DNA of 64,000 nucleotides, taken from the NCBI RefSeq assembly GCF_000002075.1, contig NW_004797505.1, positions 127,524 through 191,523 of the forward strand, written 5' to 3'. Under the pieces are notes generated by a model that saw nothing but the letters and a program-made list of their open reading frames with translations, searched no databases and was not told the DNA's origin. Source of the stretch: Aplysia californica (lineage: Eukaryota; Mollusca; Gastropoda; Aplysiida; Aplysiidae). The position numbers and the translations under genes are program-made. Shown in pieces: positions 34,621 to 48,040 of this stretch (positions are counted from its first letter, which is position 1; the number at the start of each line of letters is the position of its first letter).

Positions 34621-36870
34621 GCTCTACCAAATCCTATGGACTATTTCCATTACAGTTTTCCTCAGTGTTCATGGTAGAAGAGTACCAAAGCCCTTGGGAA
34701 TTTCCTGTCTACACTCATATATGGTAAAGCAAACAGATACATATGATAAAAATATACCTATTCTGTTGGGTGAAATAAAGGAAGACCTAAAATCCAACAG
34801 TGATCTACAACTTCGTAAAAGTAAAAGTGAAAGAATACATGATAGGAGCAGAGCCAGGGAAAGATAGAAGCCTGTTGTGGCAAGGAAAGGGGCATCAACA
34901 AACACGACCATAGTGACAAGTGACAGATGAATAGTTTGGAGTGAGTCACTGAATGCTTAACGTTATAACATCTACAGGACAATTTATAAAAATCTCATTT
35001 AATTGATAAAACACAACCTTACCATTTTTAATGATGTAGCTATGCTGGTAATCGTTGTCAGAAACAGAACATACAATTTTTTGCTGAGGTTCAACTTCTG
35101 ATTGCCATGTTAAAAACACAATTGTTCACCCTTTTCATCGTAACCTTTCTCACTATCTTGCAAACCCAGTGCTTTCTTGTCGTATCTCCATCCTTAACAG
35201 TATCTCCATAACAGTGAAAACAGTTCATAACAAAGAGAGAGCTCAAGAAGATGTCCCATTTTCATTGTTCAACCCTATCCTACGCTCTGGGGTCATTTTG
35301 TACCCGTGGGGTTGTATTCTTCACATTTTAGAATACTTCTAGTATGAAGATCTCTTCGAAACTTTCAGTTTTTCTCAAAGCATCAGTTTGACAGACTGCT
35401 ATGCAAAGTGTACGGATTGGATTTACGAGAAAATTTCCTCTTCGGAAAATGGCGGCACAGAGTTCCCCTCGTCGTATGGATCAGATACGATAGTAAAACA
35501 CGACGTACAGACAGGGTTAAAAAATGGAGATGAAAAGAAAGCACTGAGGTCGTGATCTCTTTCCTGTTTTCTATTCTAATCAACCCACCCCTTTGGAGAA
35601 TAAACACACTAAATTAATCTAAACCAATCTTTAAAAATAAGGTAACTAATTATTTTTAAATTTTTGTTTGGAAAAAGTAGGTGTGTACAGAAGAGTGCAC
35701 TTAAACCATACAGTGATCTACAATCCAAAAACAGCTGTAAACCTAAAGAAAATAAAATCCTAGATTTTTTCCTTCTATTTGAGAACACCTCTACAACGAA
35801 AACTTAACTATTAATATTATATATCAAAGAAATTCAAGGGGTCCCACAGATTTGGGTTTAAGCAGACTCCACTGTGTACAAAATAAAACAAAAATTGATA
35901 TAAAAACAGAAAAGTATTGCATTATCAAGCGAAACATTGAAGGAATATCTGATGTAATAGTTTCTGATCATACTGATTTTCAATAAAGTGGTACAGATTA
36001 CAAGAAGAAAAAAAAAAGAAGTCATATGGTATGTATTAATATTTGAGTTTTGATTCAACAATGCACATAAATTAGGTATGGATTTTTCAAGCTGCAGATG
36101 GTGTTAAGTTAATTTTTTTTTTTTATCACATAAAAAACAGAATGTTACATGTATCATGTACAAACAAAACCCACAGTTGTGGATTAACCAAGTGCAGAAG
36201 ACAAAGAGTCTGCCTAGTTACATCAAAGCTAAAGGCAGCAAATCAAAAAGACCCAATCCCATATCATTGTCAATAATCAACCTCCAGCAGGACTCAGCAA
36301 GAGAAGCTTTGATATCTGATGTAAAATTTCAGAAACATATCGTCGCTGCAGGATTCTCAACAGCCAACTTGGCTTCTACTTCTGTAAATTTTACGGGAGA
36401 GTGAAAAAAAACCCATGGTTAGTATACACATTTTAGCTGATGAGAGTCCAACATTGTTATCATTGTATCTACTATTCGGATAGGTTAATTTAGCTGAAAG
36501 TTATTTATAGGATGTGTTGTGTGATGTCAGTTAGAATCCAGGGGAAAAACCAAAAACCACATTTTCGGAGATAGATGTTGAGAATCCTCCAGCGACGATA
36601 CACATTGGTTTGTCTTCCATCAATTCTCTTACTCTTCATTGTTATTAATATCACAATAATATAGCAATATAATATCAAACAAGACAGGAAAAAGAAGTTT
36701 CTTTAAAATTAATGTTAAATTATAAACAATAATTTGCCACTGTAGGCCTAAATATGTTTTAACACTATTGACACAATGAAGGAGGTGGCCTCTTTTGACT
36801 GTGCCGGTCAGCTACTCCACAAATAAGTGGGACACAGCACCCCAGAGAAAGATGAAGACCCTCTATCGTA
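34620..36870. other. Intergenic, no gene recognised
   Basis: AT-rich sequence with only short frames lacking domains or convincing splice partners. The 82-codon plus frame at 36156-36404 has no recognisable motif. Confidence 0.4.
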
Positions 36871-36871
36871 T

Positions 36872-38191
36872 TTAACCCTAGTCTTCTGGATGGTCCGATT
36901 TTCCTAGAAGCCTGTAAGGGGGCCTCTCAGACCCCACTATTTATCCTTTGTATTTTATGGATAAACTTGGTGGTTGATCATCATTTACAGAAACTTAAAC
37001 ACAGAAACGTTGAAACAAAGCACCTAAGACTACACATACAGAAATAATCTGTTTAACGAACACATTTATTGAACTTTATATGTCATGTATTAGTTGGTGA
37101 ACAACTTTGAATGAGGTTAGACTGAAGAAATCAATGCAATTCTGGCACTTTTTTTCCTAATGATTGTGGGTCGGTCATGTCATGAGCATGCTGTTTTTTA
37201 TTGCTGAATAATGAGATTAAATTTAAATGATGATGTGGTAGTTCTTCAGTTAAAAATGAATCTCATGAAAATGCCCAAGAAGACTTAATTACGGCAAATG
37301 ATAATTAGGAAGACGCCAAAATAGTGTGGTACATATTGTAACTTGGTACCAGTACTGGCACCGAAGACCAGGAAACAAGTGCTCGGAATACGAGTGTCTA
37401 CTGACAGTGAAGACAAACGTGCTTGGAACCACAAACTGATATTTCACAAGATATTCTGTCCTTGTTTCTCTGATAAGTCCACATCGTTTCCTCTTTCTTT
37501 GCCCATGTTCAGTGACCAGTGTTCTTGCTTCTTGGATTTGGGTAAGTGGTGTGACACCACAGAGAAGCATGCTCATACGAGCTGACTTAGGAATGTTCTC
37601 AGTGGCAGCCCGGCATTGTATTAATGGCAAGCAGAGCTCATCACCCAACATTTCGAGGAAGATTTTTCTCCTGTGTTTCTGGCGGATATTCCACTGGGGA
37701 TTTTGAGCAGTGAAGCAGATGTAAGCAACAATAGCTGCAACATCCAACAGATTGAAGAAGAAGGTCAGAGGTCATCTCACGGTCTGCCTCTTTGACATCA
37801 TGTATGCAAGGACCATCTGATCCAGAGAGTCCACACCGCCCTTTGTTTTGTTGTAAAAGTCGTTGATTTCTGCTTTTCTGGTCTCCCCGTCGATGCTGCC
37901 ATCATGGTGCATACTTGACAGGAGAGAACTGCCTTTCCTATTACTATTATAAGTAAAAATGCCTTGGGGTCTGAGAGGCCCCCTTTAGGGTTCAGGGGGG
38001 TAGTCCTAGGAAAATATTCATCACTGTCTTCCTAATTATCCAAATAACTTCATAGACCGTATTCATGCTTATCAGAGGGTGTTTGAAGAATACCTGGGAG
38101 GAAAATAACATCGAACCAAAAGTTTTGTTGAAAATGCCTGAAATATACCTGTTGCGGTCTGCGAGGCCCCCATCCAGAAGACTAGGGTTAA
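36872..38191 (-). mobile_element. piggyBac-like transposon with internally deleted transposase
   Basis: TTAA at 36872-36875 and 38188-38191 flank perfect inverted repeats CCCTAGTCTTCTGGATGG. An inner pair GGGGGCCTCTCAGACCCC and its inverse lies near 36925 and 37966. The minus strand carries the C-terminal part of a piggyBac transposase (about 37950-37289): EINDFYNKTKGGVDSLDQM, then FFNLLDVAAIVAYICFTAQ and RRKIFLEMLGDEL. The DDE core upstream is missing and the conserved Trp before the LLDVAA block is a TGA. At 1,312 bp it is about half the usual length, so it cannot move by itself. Confidence 0.8.
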
Positions 38192-39718
38192 GATCCTGCT
38201 CTGATTCTCTCTGAAGGTCTACATTCGGCTAAGATCCCACATTTCAGATCATGATTTGCAGAACAAAAACCTGTGTGGGCACAGCCGATCAACCAAGAGT
38301 GAAAAGTTGAGATCAATAAACTGTCCATCGCGTCAAAGATCAGCCACTATCGTGAAAGTGATCACATACACCTTGTAAAACTCAATGAAGCCATACAATG
38401 TTTGTCCCAGACGGGATCACACCGGGGTGTGAACTGACCGACACGTTTGTTTTCCCCACACATCTCACTCACACCTGATCTCTCCCCCTAAACTTACATC
38501 ACTCGCTGGGTGGGTAGGGCCTATACGTTCCCTCCAGGCGGGATCACATCGAACAGTGAACTCTTCCCTGACCATTGCAGGAGTTGTCTGTACTCCAGAA
38601 TTTATTTCAATTGGTGTGTTCACAACGTAATGGTGTGTAACGACACAGGCGGGAGGGGGGGGGGGGAGATCTCAGTCAGAGATGGAAAGCTATAAATTTT
38701 CGACGGGTTAAGGGGAGGGGCAACTGGATAAGTGTAGATTTTGAGACTCAGGATAATAAGTGAAAATGGCACGCCTCATGTCACTATGCACTGTGATAGG
38801 TCTTCAAGGTTAACAAAGGGGTCGCGTCAGTTCATTTTAGAGTGGAGGGAGACCATTTTACAGATTGTGAGCCTTAACATGGGTCACCATAGATTCTTCC
38901 TTGGGTTCGTCGGTTAAGATCCCGATTCGTCTAAGATCCCGCATTTCCTTGCTCCCGAGCACAGAGATCTTAGGAGGAGACTACTGTACTGGGATTTTTG
39001 AGTCCTCAGTCACAGCGAATATGATTGTGTTTGTAATTTTTTTGAGACATTAATTTAAAAAGAAAAAAAATACTATTGATCTTTTGTTTCAAATTTTATA
39101 AGATAACATTATGTAGAATATTTTTCAGCGACAATTGGATACATTTTGGTTAAAATATGCGACTCGGTTTAAGGTAGGCAGTGTCCTATGAGGGAAATGT
39201 ACACCACTGGGCTTAGGAGAATGAGAACTTATGGGAAATACATGCGACCGGGGATGTTAGGGTTAAAATTATCTGCTATCAGTCTTAACTGACTGATGGC
39301 AACTGCAAACCAATGATTGACAAAAAGTAGACATACCGCACCTGAATTTTTAAACAAGCACTTGTTTAATTTGAGTACAAAGCATTTAGATCTAAGATCT
39401 ATCTCTCTTCTCTTTATTATACCAAAAAAAACAAACAAACCACCCACAGAATATGAAAGAATGTAGCATCCAAATAATGAAATACAAATTGATTTCTGAC
39501 CTTTATTTTTGCCCCTTTCAATTGAAAATCCTATGAACATGAATATTTAGCTCTGATTACTGCAACAGCCCCAAATTATCATATATGACTTTGTTCTCTG
39601 CCTCTAAAAGCAAGTCCCAAAATTAGATGCTAACAATCCTTGAACATGAAATACATCCCAATTCATGTCAGCAAAAGAAAAAAACCCAAACAGATTACAC
39701 AAAAGAATGAATATTACA
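38192..39718. other. Intergenic, no gene recognised
   Basis: Short frames only. A phrase like CTAAGATCCCRCATTTC occurs at about 38228 and 38929, and CGGGATCACA at 38413 and 38539. These hint at decayed repeats that I could not delimit. Confidence 0.35.
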
Positions 39719-39730
39719 CACATAAAATAA

Positions 39731-40140
39731 GTTTTAGTTTAGTTTTAGTAGAGGTTTTACGGCGCTCGCAACTGCACAAGTTCATATGAGCGCCAAGGGG
39801 TGGATGTCAACAGAGAAGTCCTTACAGGGAATCAGACTTACTCTGCCCCACCTCTCTAGCTTCAACAGCACAAAGTCTGCTTTGACTATCAAGACACCCC
39901 TGAAATAGTGGGTCACAAGAGTGTGACAAATACACAAAAGAAGTAGAGGAAAAAATGACAATAATAAGGATTAGGAAAGAAAAAACAGCAGTTCCCTGTT
40001 GTAGATCAGGCACAGTTATGAGCGTGACATTGATGAATCAGCCCATTTACAATCCTACTGTGCATGAACGAGAAATGTCCCCCCTTTGGGAACGGCCTAA
40101 AGACACTTCAGTCAGTGGCACCACCCCCGGGGGGGGGGGT
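39731..40140 (-). mobile_element. Family A retroposon, full-length copy
   Basis: 410 bp. The tail (with TTTTAGTAGAGGTTTTACGG) is at the left. At the right, CACTTCAGTCAGTGGCACCA is followed by a C-G run marking the 5' end. Flanked by 11-bp near-identical repeats (ACATAAAATAA at 39720 and ACGTAAAATAA at 40141). Confidence 0.8.
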
Positions 40141-40151
40141 ACGTAAAATAA

Positions 40152-42939
40152 TTTACACACATACATGTATAGACTGGTATACTTACAAATGGTTACAAAG
40201 TAAGAAAATGAAGTTTTCACGCTTCCTGAGCATATACTGGTATGGGGTAAAGAATAACATTTTAGGCTGTGGTATTTTATGTATTGGTTTGACAAAGGAA
40301 TGAGCACATTTTTTTCATATCATGCACCAGTCAACTCAACAATAGCAAATACATAAGGAATTACTCACGGGAATAAAATGCAACTTATGTTATGGCTAGT
40401 AATGTAACAATTGAAAAAAAAAAGTGACCATCGTTGCTGCAAAAAATTATGCAATAAAAAGTAATTACCGGTAGCACAATAAGCAAAATTATCTTCAGAA
40501 CCATAAACGAAACACGAGAATCAAGTAGATCTATGTGCTGCAACACAAACAGTAGTGATATATGAAAGATGTGAAATGTCTTAATATATCACAGAACTAC
40601 ATTTGTCTCTCGAAAGATACCAAGAGAGAAAAACAAGAGCAGAAAGGCATTTCTTTCATTTTCCCCAAATCACATTTCTGGCGTTGACCACAGGACATGT
40701 GGTTTCTTGAGGGAGGTATGGCGCTGCCAAGAGCAAAATGCTTGCAGCTAAAGGGATTTGAAAACAACAACAACAACAACAACAACAAATCACATTCACT
40801 ACGAAATCTTTCTGTCATAACAATAACACAAAAAGGCGACTTGCTTCAGCAGAAACAAAAATCTGATTCTCACCCACAAGTTCAGCTTCACTTTTTTTCA
40901 GAACATTCCTCTGCTATTTTCAGAATAGCCACAAGAAGTTTACTGCCAGGAATTGGAGTACTGGAACATCTCTTAGCTAAAAAGTATCAGATCTCAAGGC
41001 ACAATAATCATCCCCTAGCCTCCAAATGATGATACAAGACATGAGGAAGCATTCAGCTGTCTTTCATCACCGCTCACAATAATCAAAATTTAAGCACCCG
41101 AAAGCATTCAACAGTTTAAATGGAAGTAGATGAAAATTGAAAATGACCAACAGTGAAAACTGATAACATGGGCAGTTTGACATGAATCAGGCAAAAACTG
41201 ATGGAACTGGAAGTAGAAAGGAGTAAAAAAATAGAAGAAACTTCAGAAGATGAAAAGTTTAAAATGGACTTGGCCATGGATGACAGTTGAAAACCTGATA
41301 GTGATTGAGAAATGACTAACAGCTGCATATACAAAACATAAAGAGAATACAGGAAGTGGCCATATGAAACATCACAAAAACATGACAGTTCTCTTAACTG
41401 TTTACCATGACCATCTTACCTATGTTCTCACTGGTGAATTTAAAACAGCTTTCACAATTTACACACATACCTAAAAAAACCCCAATCCGTTTGTACATTG
41501 AGAAACATTTGCATTTGAACAAAAAATGATGATTATCAGGGACTTTCAATTAGTCATAAACCTCACATTTGAATAAAAGTGTGTACATTAACTTTTCAGC
41601 ACTGGTACAAAAAGAAATCAACAACTAAACTATAACAGTGCTACGTAACATGACCTTCAGTTCAATCAGAAATGTAACGCCTTTCAATAGTCCCTTTCGT
41701 TAATCCGTTTTAACTGCGCAACGTGTTAGAGACATTTGGCTATGCACATTCAATTGTATGTGCATAAAATAGTTGTTTGAGAGGGGGATCCATTTACTGG
41801 TGGTATTTAATTAGGCGTGAGAGCTAATTAAAAATCACTCATTTAGCTATTTGACCAAAACCGCGCACCATACAAAAAACCCCAGCCTCCCATGCCGGAT
41901 GTAGCTGACAACACTTTTCCCCGCTGAAAACTCAAGCTTGAAAACTCAACACACACACGTTTCCGGTAGACCTACGCTTCGTGGACAAGTTCACAGAGCC
42001 GCCGTTTTACTACGATTATAAGGCGCAACTGTTGTGAATAGTTTTTTAATTTAGCCAAAAGACTAAAGCAGAGAAATTAAATACCATCATAAGCGCTATA
42101 GAGTAGAGAAATTAAAAACAATCACTGCAATAACAACGCTAACGCTAGCAAAATAGGCGAAAAAGTATGGTGCTCCATTGTGACCACAACCTACTAATTC
42201 TTTGGGTACACCAAATGCAGGATATGGCGATTGATGACAAAACAGCCGTAATATTCCGTTCTTACACTTTGTTTGAGAGTGAGTGTTTTAATTTTTTGTG
42301 GAATAAGTGTTACTGTTCCATGAATGGGTTGGATAAGCGAAAGAATAACATCTTTTACATACAGTAATGGACATGATGACTGAGCATCATCGTAATGCAC
42401 GTTAAGTATGGCTTTGAGTCGAGCAAATCCAACTTATAATTTCTTCACTTGATGTACATAAACTATGCATACAAATTAAGAAAACAACTCAAAAAGGAAC
42501 TTTATCAACAAACTATTCCATGAGTCAACGATAAAAAAAGCACATGTCCATATCACTTTTTTCTTCATTAAGCACCATGGCACGACAATTCACTCGCCTT
42601 GAAAGTGACGTTGCATTTCCTGAAACGAGAGGAGAGGATGAGAGAAGATGTCAAGAAATCAACTGGGACCTTTGTGCTTTATGCTAGACTGATACTAAAG
42701 AACACTCGATTTGCTATACTAGGGGGAGGGTGCTGGATATGTCTATGTGACAGAAAGACTAAAAAAGTGAAGAATTTCAGTTAACAAACTCAAGGTAAAA
42801 CGTAAACAGAGTTGGGGAGGTCAGAACTGGAAGAAAAGCCAACCTGCTGATCTGCCTCATGTCCCTGGGCACTCAAACGAAGAAAACAACTTCTTCGGTC
42901 CCAGCAATCAACTCCTCCAGTCAGGAGCGTTGAGGTTCT
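40152..42939. other. Intergenic, no gene recognised
   Basis: AT-rich with a short (AAC)n run at 40764-40788. All frames are short. No supported repeat boundaries. Confidence 0.4.
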
Positions 42940-44689
42940 AATGGAGGTTGACGAATTTGGTGCAGATCCATCTCTGCACAATTCCAGACGATCTGCTCGA
43001 CGTCACAGACCTGGGGCAGGATGAGTTTGATCTGAAGTGTTTATATGCAGACTTCACATCAGAACCTGACCTTGAAACAGCTGCAGAGATTCTGCAAGTG
43101 CCGACTGTTGAAGAAAGCTGGATGGTTGAAGCCAAGGTACTTGACATGGCTGCAATTGTCCAGATGCATGGAACAAAGCTTTCAGAGACATTACTTGAGT
43201 ACTTAACCAGCATTTTCGAACCCTACATTCAAAGGCAGTTATAGGGTGTGAGAAGAGTTGATGTGGCATGGGATATATGTACTTCCCAGACAGCCTGGAG
43301 GCTGCTGCAAGGAAAAAGAGGGAAAAGAAAGGTACTTTAATTAATATCTCTAAAGCTGGTGTGGTCGCCGATAGCAGGGTAAACGTTAAAGAGGAACTTT
43401 CGATTGGCAGGAAAGTACATGCTGAAATGACTGGTATGTGCTATGGCAAGGTTTCCTTTTTTAAAAAGTGACCAAGCTGTCACATTCAAGGTGATGCGTA
43501 GACCCGTGCAAATCCTGAACGACAATATCTTTATATGTCATCTGAGATGTACCAGCGACTGCTTTCAATGGCCTGTGTCCGTGGTCCCCCTTGAATCTTC
43601 TTTATTCAAGTATTAGTTTTCACCTGTGGCTCCTGCCTTATTTCACGACAACGGGAGTATGAGGAAGACGGACGAATCTCTCCTGGCCAATCACATCATT
43701 AACACGTCCCAAAACATTGTTGTAAATAATGTCAACGACAAGCCTCATTATCTGGTGTATGATGGCATCCACATCCTTCATCGTCCTAACTGGATAAAGG
43801 GTGGAACAGTGGAAACATTGTGTCAGCCATTCGTCAACTGTTTGCTCCACAACAGGACGCCAGCTATTCGACTTTGTGTCGTCTTTGACAGTTATGAAAC
43901 TATAACTACCAAAGCACCTGAGCAAAAGAGAAGAAAGACTACATACACACCACATCCAGTCGTTGATCTTCATCACAGCACAAATCTGCGGACTGACAAA
44001 GATTCATTCCCTACCAATCTTCAGAATAAGCAAGCATTGATGCGACTCTTAGGGTCGTCACTGGAAGAAAAGGACAGTTGACAGCTCTACTTTGGGGGCA
44101 AACAGATGCCAATGTAAAGGACATCACAGACTTAGGAGTCAAGTTCTTGTCATTCCTTTACTGCAGTGGACCGCAAACCTGAGCCTTACTGATCTTCGAT
44201 ATCAACATATCATCTCCCCAAAGTACGTGCCACTTGAACGGATGGCCCCCAAAAGAGAGAGCCGCACAATACCAAGCCCTTAGAGTGCATCACCAGGTTA
44301 GTAAATGGCTTAATCTACGTACTGTCTTTGACGTTGTTGATTACGACTTTACTGTGAGTGACAACATTATGAGTCAGGTGATAACTGACAATGCTCCGGC
44401 CCCAGATGAACTGCTACGTGAAATCCGCTGTTCGTGTAAGAGCAGCACTCCACCATGCAAATCCTGTACTTGCTGCAAGTACAACATCCCTTGCAGAATA
44501 CATTGTCATTGCAGAGGACAGTATGAAAAGCTTCAGAAACGGACACAATTTAAATTGGGCCTAGTGAAGGAACCGCCGAGCTCAGTATCTTCTATTTTAC
44601 ACATTGGGTGTGCCTGGCCCACGACGCGGATGGAGTGGAAGGGGACTGGCTCTCTACCAATCAACGCAAACAGACTTGTTCTTAAGTAA
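42940..44689 (+). pseudogene. Decayed copy of an unnamed FEN/PIN-like, Cys-rich protein family
   Basis: Intronless fragments on the plus strand. A first part (42948-43340) includes WMVEAKVLDMAAIVQMHGTK, then RVDVAWDIY and FPDSLEAAARKKR. A second part (43626-44081) begins near DNGSMRKTDESLL and contains LVYDGIHILHRPNW and CVVFDSYETITTKAPEQKRR, the last like the FDGxxxxxK...RR of flap-endonuclease N-terminal domains. A third part (44092-44689) has LTDLRYQHII, AAQYQALRVHHQVSKWLN, PAPDELLREIRCSCK and a Cys-rich CKSCTCCKYNIPC...CHC tail. I recall a multi-copy invertebrate protein family with this order, often one long exon, which usually also has a GCDTTS-GxGK middle region; that middle is missing here. 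Frames change and stops occur, so it is not functional. The family link is from memory. Confidence 0.5.
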
Positions 44690-46858
44690 CAAGGGTAGGA
44701 AAGACTCTATAGCTCTTCAGAGCAACCAGTCTAGAGGAAGGAAACCCATACACAGCAGAAGTCATACACTTATAACCATTACTCAAACAATGGAAGTGGG
44801 GAGTTCCAAATGTGAAATCATGAAAAGGTCTTATTTCGCCCTAATTTTACTATTTTTACTTATCTTCCCATGTTTACCAAAGAATTTTCCTGAAGCTTGG
44901 CATACAAAAGCCGAGCTGCATGCTATGATCGAACAAGGATTTATTTTTGAGGTTTTATATGATCTCACCATATCTTTTTGTTTTAAAACGTATATTATTA
45001 TTATCTCAATCATGTGTTACCGCCAATAGGTAACTTAAATGTAAGTTAATTGCATTAACAACATAAATTCTGTGTTTTTCTTGTTGAGATGTTGAATTTG
45101 ATACCAAACACGACCATATTTGAACTATTTTAAAGATGACCTTGACAATGACCTTGACCTTTTATAATCTTTAAATGCTAATTAAGTGATAACTATGGGG
45201 TCACTTTTAAAAATAAAAGTATTTCTGTGTTTCATTTGACTATCTCTTTCATTCTCAACAAATAAATGACATCTTTTAACAAATTCGAAAATTGACCTTT
45301 TTGACTTTTATTAGGTTAAAATTAAGCATGTTCCCCAAGGGCGAATTTGGTTGAATTTTTTTGGGTAGTGCTTAACAGCTCAAAGTTCAAGTTGGCCCAA
45401 AAATTTGGCTGTTATCTTTTAAGTCCGGGTTCGATGTCAATTTTTACTGGCCTAGTAGTAGTATGTCGGCGTGACCTCATTACATGAAATATTATTAGAC
45501 CCTATTTTTGCCATTTTTATATGCCAAATGTATTTTTCATTATCATTCGTGAATGATAGACAGAAATCTTACATTTTGAGTTCTCCTTTTGTATCTGGAT
45601 ATTTGTTGACAATATAATGTAGTGGTTTAGTGAGTAGACTGAGAAAAATTATAGTGACCTACTTTGACAGCTGGCCACACCCACTTCCGGTCAAGGATCA
45701 TCATGGATCCCTTGCTTATTTGAAAGGTAATTGTCTTACGAGACATATGCACCTTACAGTATGTCTCTAACATGAAGTGCAGCATACACCTAATTTTCGC
45801 CATTAAGGGACCCCACTACAAGGAAGTAGCAGAGAGTACAAATATTATCATAGCAATCAAAATAAGAGGGAAAAAAAGGAAAAAGGAACCAATTTCATTA
45901 CAAGAAACTTACACAACTCTGATTGAAGCATTTCAGAGTAATGAATACACTACAAAATGAAGCTAAAAAAAGCAAAATGTACCCTTGCAAAAATCTGTAT
46001 GGCAAATCAAAGTCAAAGACAATTGAGACAGAATGAACAAAATCACACAAGATATACCCAACGATCTAAAATATGGCAGCACAGATCATATCATGTATCA
46101 GGCAATATATGACTCCTTTGCCTTTTCTCCCAACACCAAAAACTACACCACGTCAAAACCATATTCAGCAGTTCTGACAAACAGAATGATGGTGTGACCA
46201 ATAAGAAAATATACTCGACAGATCAGATCTACAATCTCAGACTTCCATTATATTTCACCAAACATACTACAGAGCTACAAAGTGTGTTCATGACGAAATG
46301 TTTCCTTTTTGTCTAAACCCTGAGTGTGTTTCACATTCAATGCTTGCAAAATGCATTTAACTCAATGTAAAACAACAACAATAAAAAAACAAACAAACAG
46401 CCAAACAAAAAAGAAACAAAAAATCCAAAAAAGAAAGAAAACGTGAGGCTGAAACCTCCCATAATATAAATACATTAATACAATTACAAATATGAATGGG
46501 CTACTTCGAGGATAGACAAATGTGTTCAACACATCAATATTTCAAGTTAACCAATGATGAAAAACGGAAGCGATATCAGTCATGGAATGGCGAATTGTAC
46601 AAGCTATTCAAGATTTTGAGTTTTTCGTGTTCGTATTAGCGGTGCTTGACAGTAAAAAAAAACATATTCTTTTGACCTCACACAGACCAACATTGGTGAC
46701 TAATAAAACTAGCTTTCATCTTTACAAGTTATGCTATGAAGATAAAACATGCTTTTTATATATAAGGCTTTTGAGCTTGATCCTGTACAGGCAACATCAC
46801 TTACTCAATCACATGGTAATCAATCCGTGGTATTTAAAACATTTTAATTTTTATTGAA
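44690..46858. other. Intergenic, no gene recognised
   Basis: Short frames only. 45130-45520 has repeated CCTTGACNNTGACCTT wording typical of interspersed repeats in marine invertebrates, but no boundaries could be set. The 91-codon frame at 46582-46857 has no recognisable domain. Confidence 0.4.
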
Positions 46859-46859
46859 A

Positions 46860-47420
46860 CCACTTCACAAATGAGCTTGGTTTCAATGTACCACAAATAA
46901 GTGGTGTAGCTGTGAAAATAGAATTAGGATTCCTCAAGAAAGCTGATTACCTTTGTACAGCAAAGCAGTGACCGTAAATACCATTAACCAATTATTCTTG
47001 TGGAAGATGTAGGAAGAGTAACCTTTAAAAACGCTTTTTTTTCATTTTTCTCAAAAACACTTTAAAAATGAACTCGGTCTTAATGCACCACAAATAAGTG
47101 GTAAAGACATGGAGGGAAAAATAATTCCTCTAGAAAGTACCAACCTTTGTACCTCACCATTTGCCAATTATTCTTTAAAGACAATTTAGAAGAGTAACCT
47201 TTAGTTATAAAAAATCGGTTTTCTAATTTTCTAAAAACCCCTTTGAAAAGGAACTCACTCTCAAGCACAACATATAAGTGATGAAGCTGTGGAAGAAGAG
47301 TTACAATTCCTCTATAAAGCTAATTGGCACAACAGAGTACTGACAGTGACCAGGTCCACATTTTGTTAATTATTCTTTTGAATGATATGAAGAAGAATGA
47401 GCTTTTGAAAGACTTTTTTT
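46860..47420. repeat. Degenerate three-copy tandem repeat, period about 180-197 bp
   Basis: The marker ACAAATAAGTGGT is followed by AAAGCT/GTG words, TTCCTC and AATTATTCTT in each copy. Marker ends fall at 46903, 47100 and 47280. Each copy also has AAGAGTAACCTTT-like text and an ACTTTRAAAANGAACTC segment. AT-rich and non-coding. Not recognised as a known family. Confidence 0.65.
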
Positions 47421-47623
47421 TCTTTTCTAAAGGCATATTGAACATTTCCTTTGTGCTTTCTATTTGTATTTCTGAACTGTGTTTTTTCCAAACAAATCTC
47501 AGCGATAAGCGAACCCCATCCCCCTCCCTCCCACTCTCGAGCTGATGACAAGTATACAAGTGTGACTCCCCTACACAAAAACCCCATGAGTTTTCCATTC
47601 AGTAAACAGAGAAGAGAATATTC

Positions 47624-48028
47624 TTTTATTTTATTTTATTTAGTAGAGGTTTTACGGCACTCACAACTGCATAAGGTCATATGAGCGCCAAGGGGTGGAT
47701 GTCAACAGAGAAGTCTTTACAGGGAATCAGGCTTACTCTGCTCACCTCTCTAGCTTCAACAGCATAAAGTCTGTTTCGACTTTCAAGGCACCCTGGAAAT
47801 AGCGGGTCACAAGAGTGTGACAAACATACAAAAGAAGAAGAGGAAAAATGACAATAGTAAGGATTAGGAAAGAAAAAGAAGCAGTTCCCTGTTGTAGATC
47901 AGGCACAGTTATGAGCATGACATTGATGAATCAGCCCATTTACAATTCTACTGTGCATGAACGAGAAATGTCCCCCCTTTGGGAAAGGCCTAAAGACACT
48001 TCAGTCAGTGGCACGGCCCCGGGGGGGT
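47624..48028 (-). mobile_element. Family A retroposon, full-length copy with 12-bp target duplication
   Basis: 405 bp, flanked by perfect AAGAGAATATTC (47612-47623 and 48029-48040). The tail ends in repeated TAAAA on the minus strand. The 5' end is the CACTTCAGTCAGTGGCACGG word followed by a C-G run. Best-delimited copy of the family. Confidence 0.85.
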
Positions 48029-48040
48029 AAGAGAATATTC

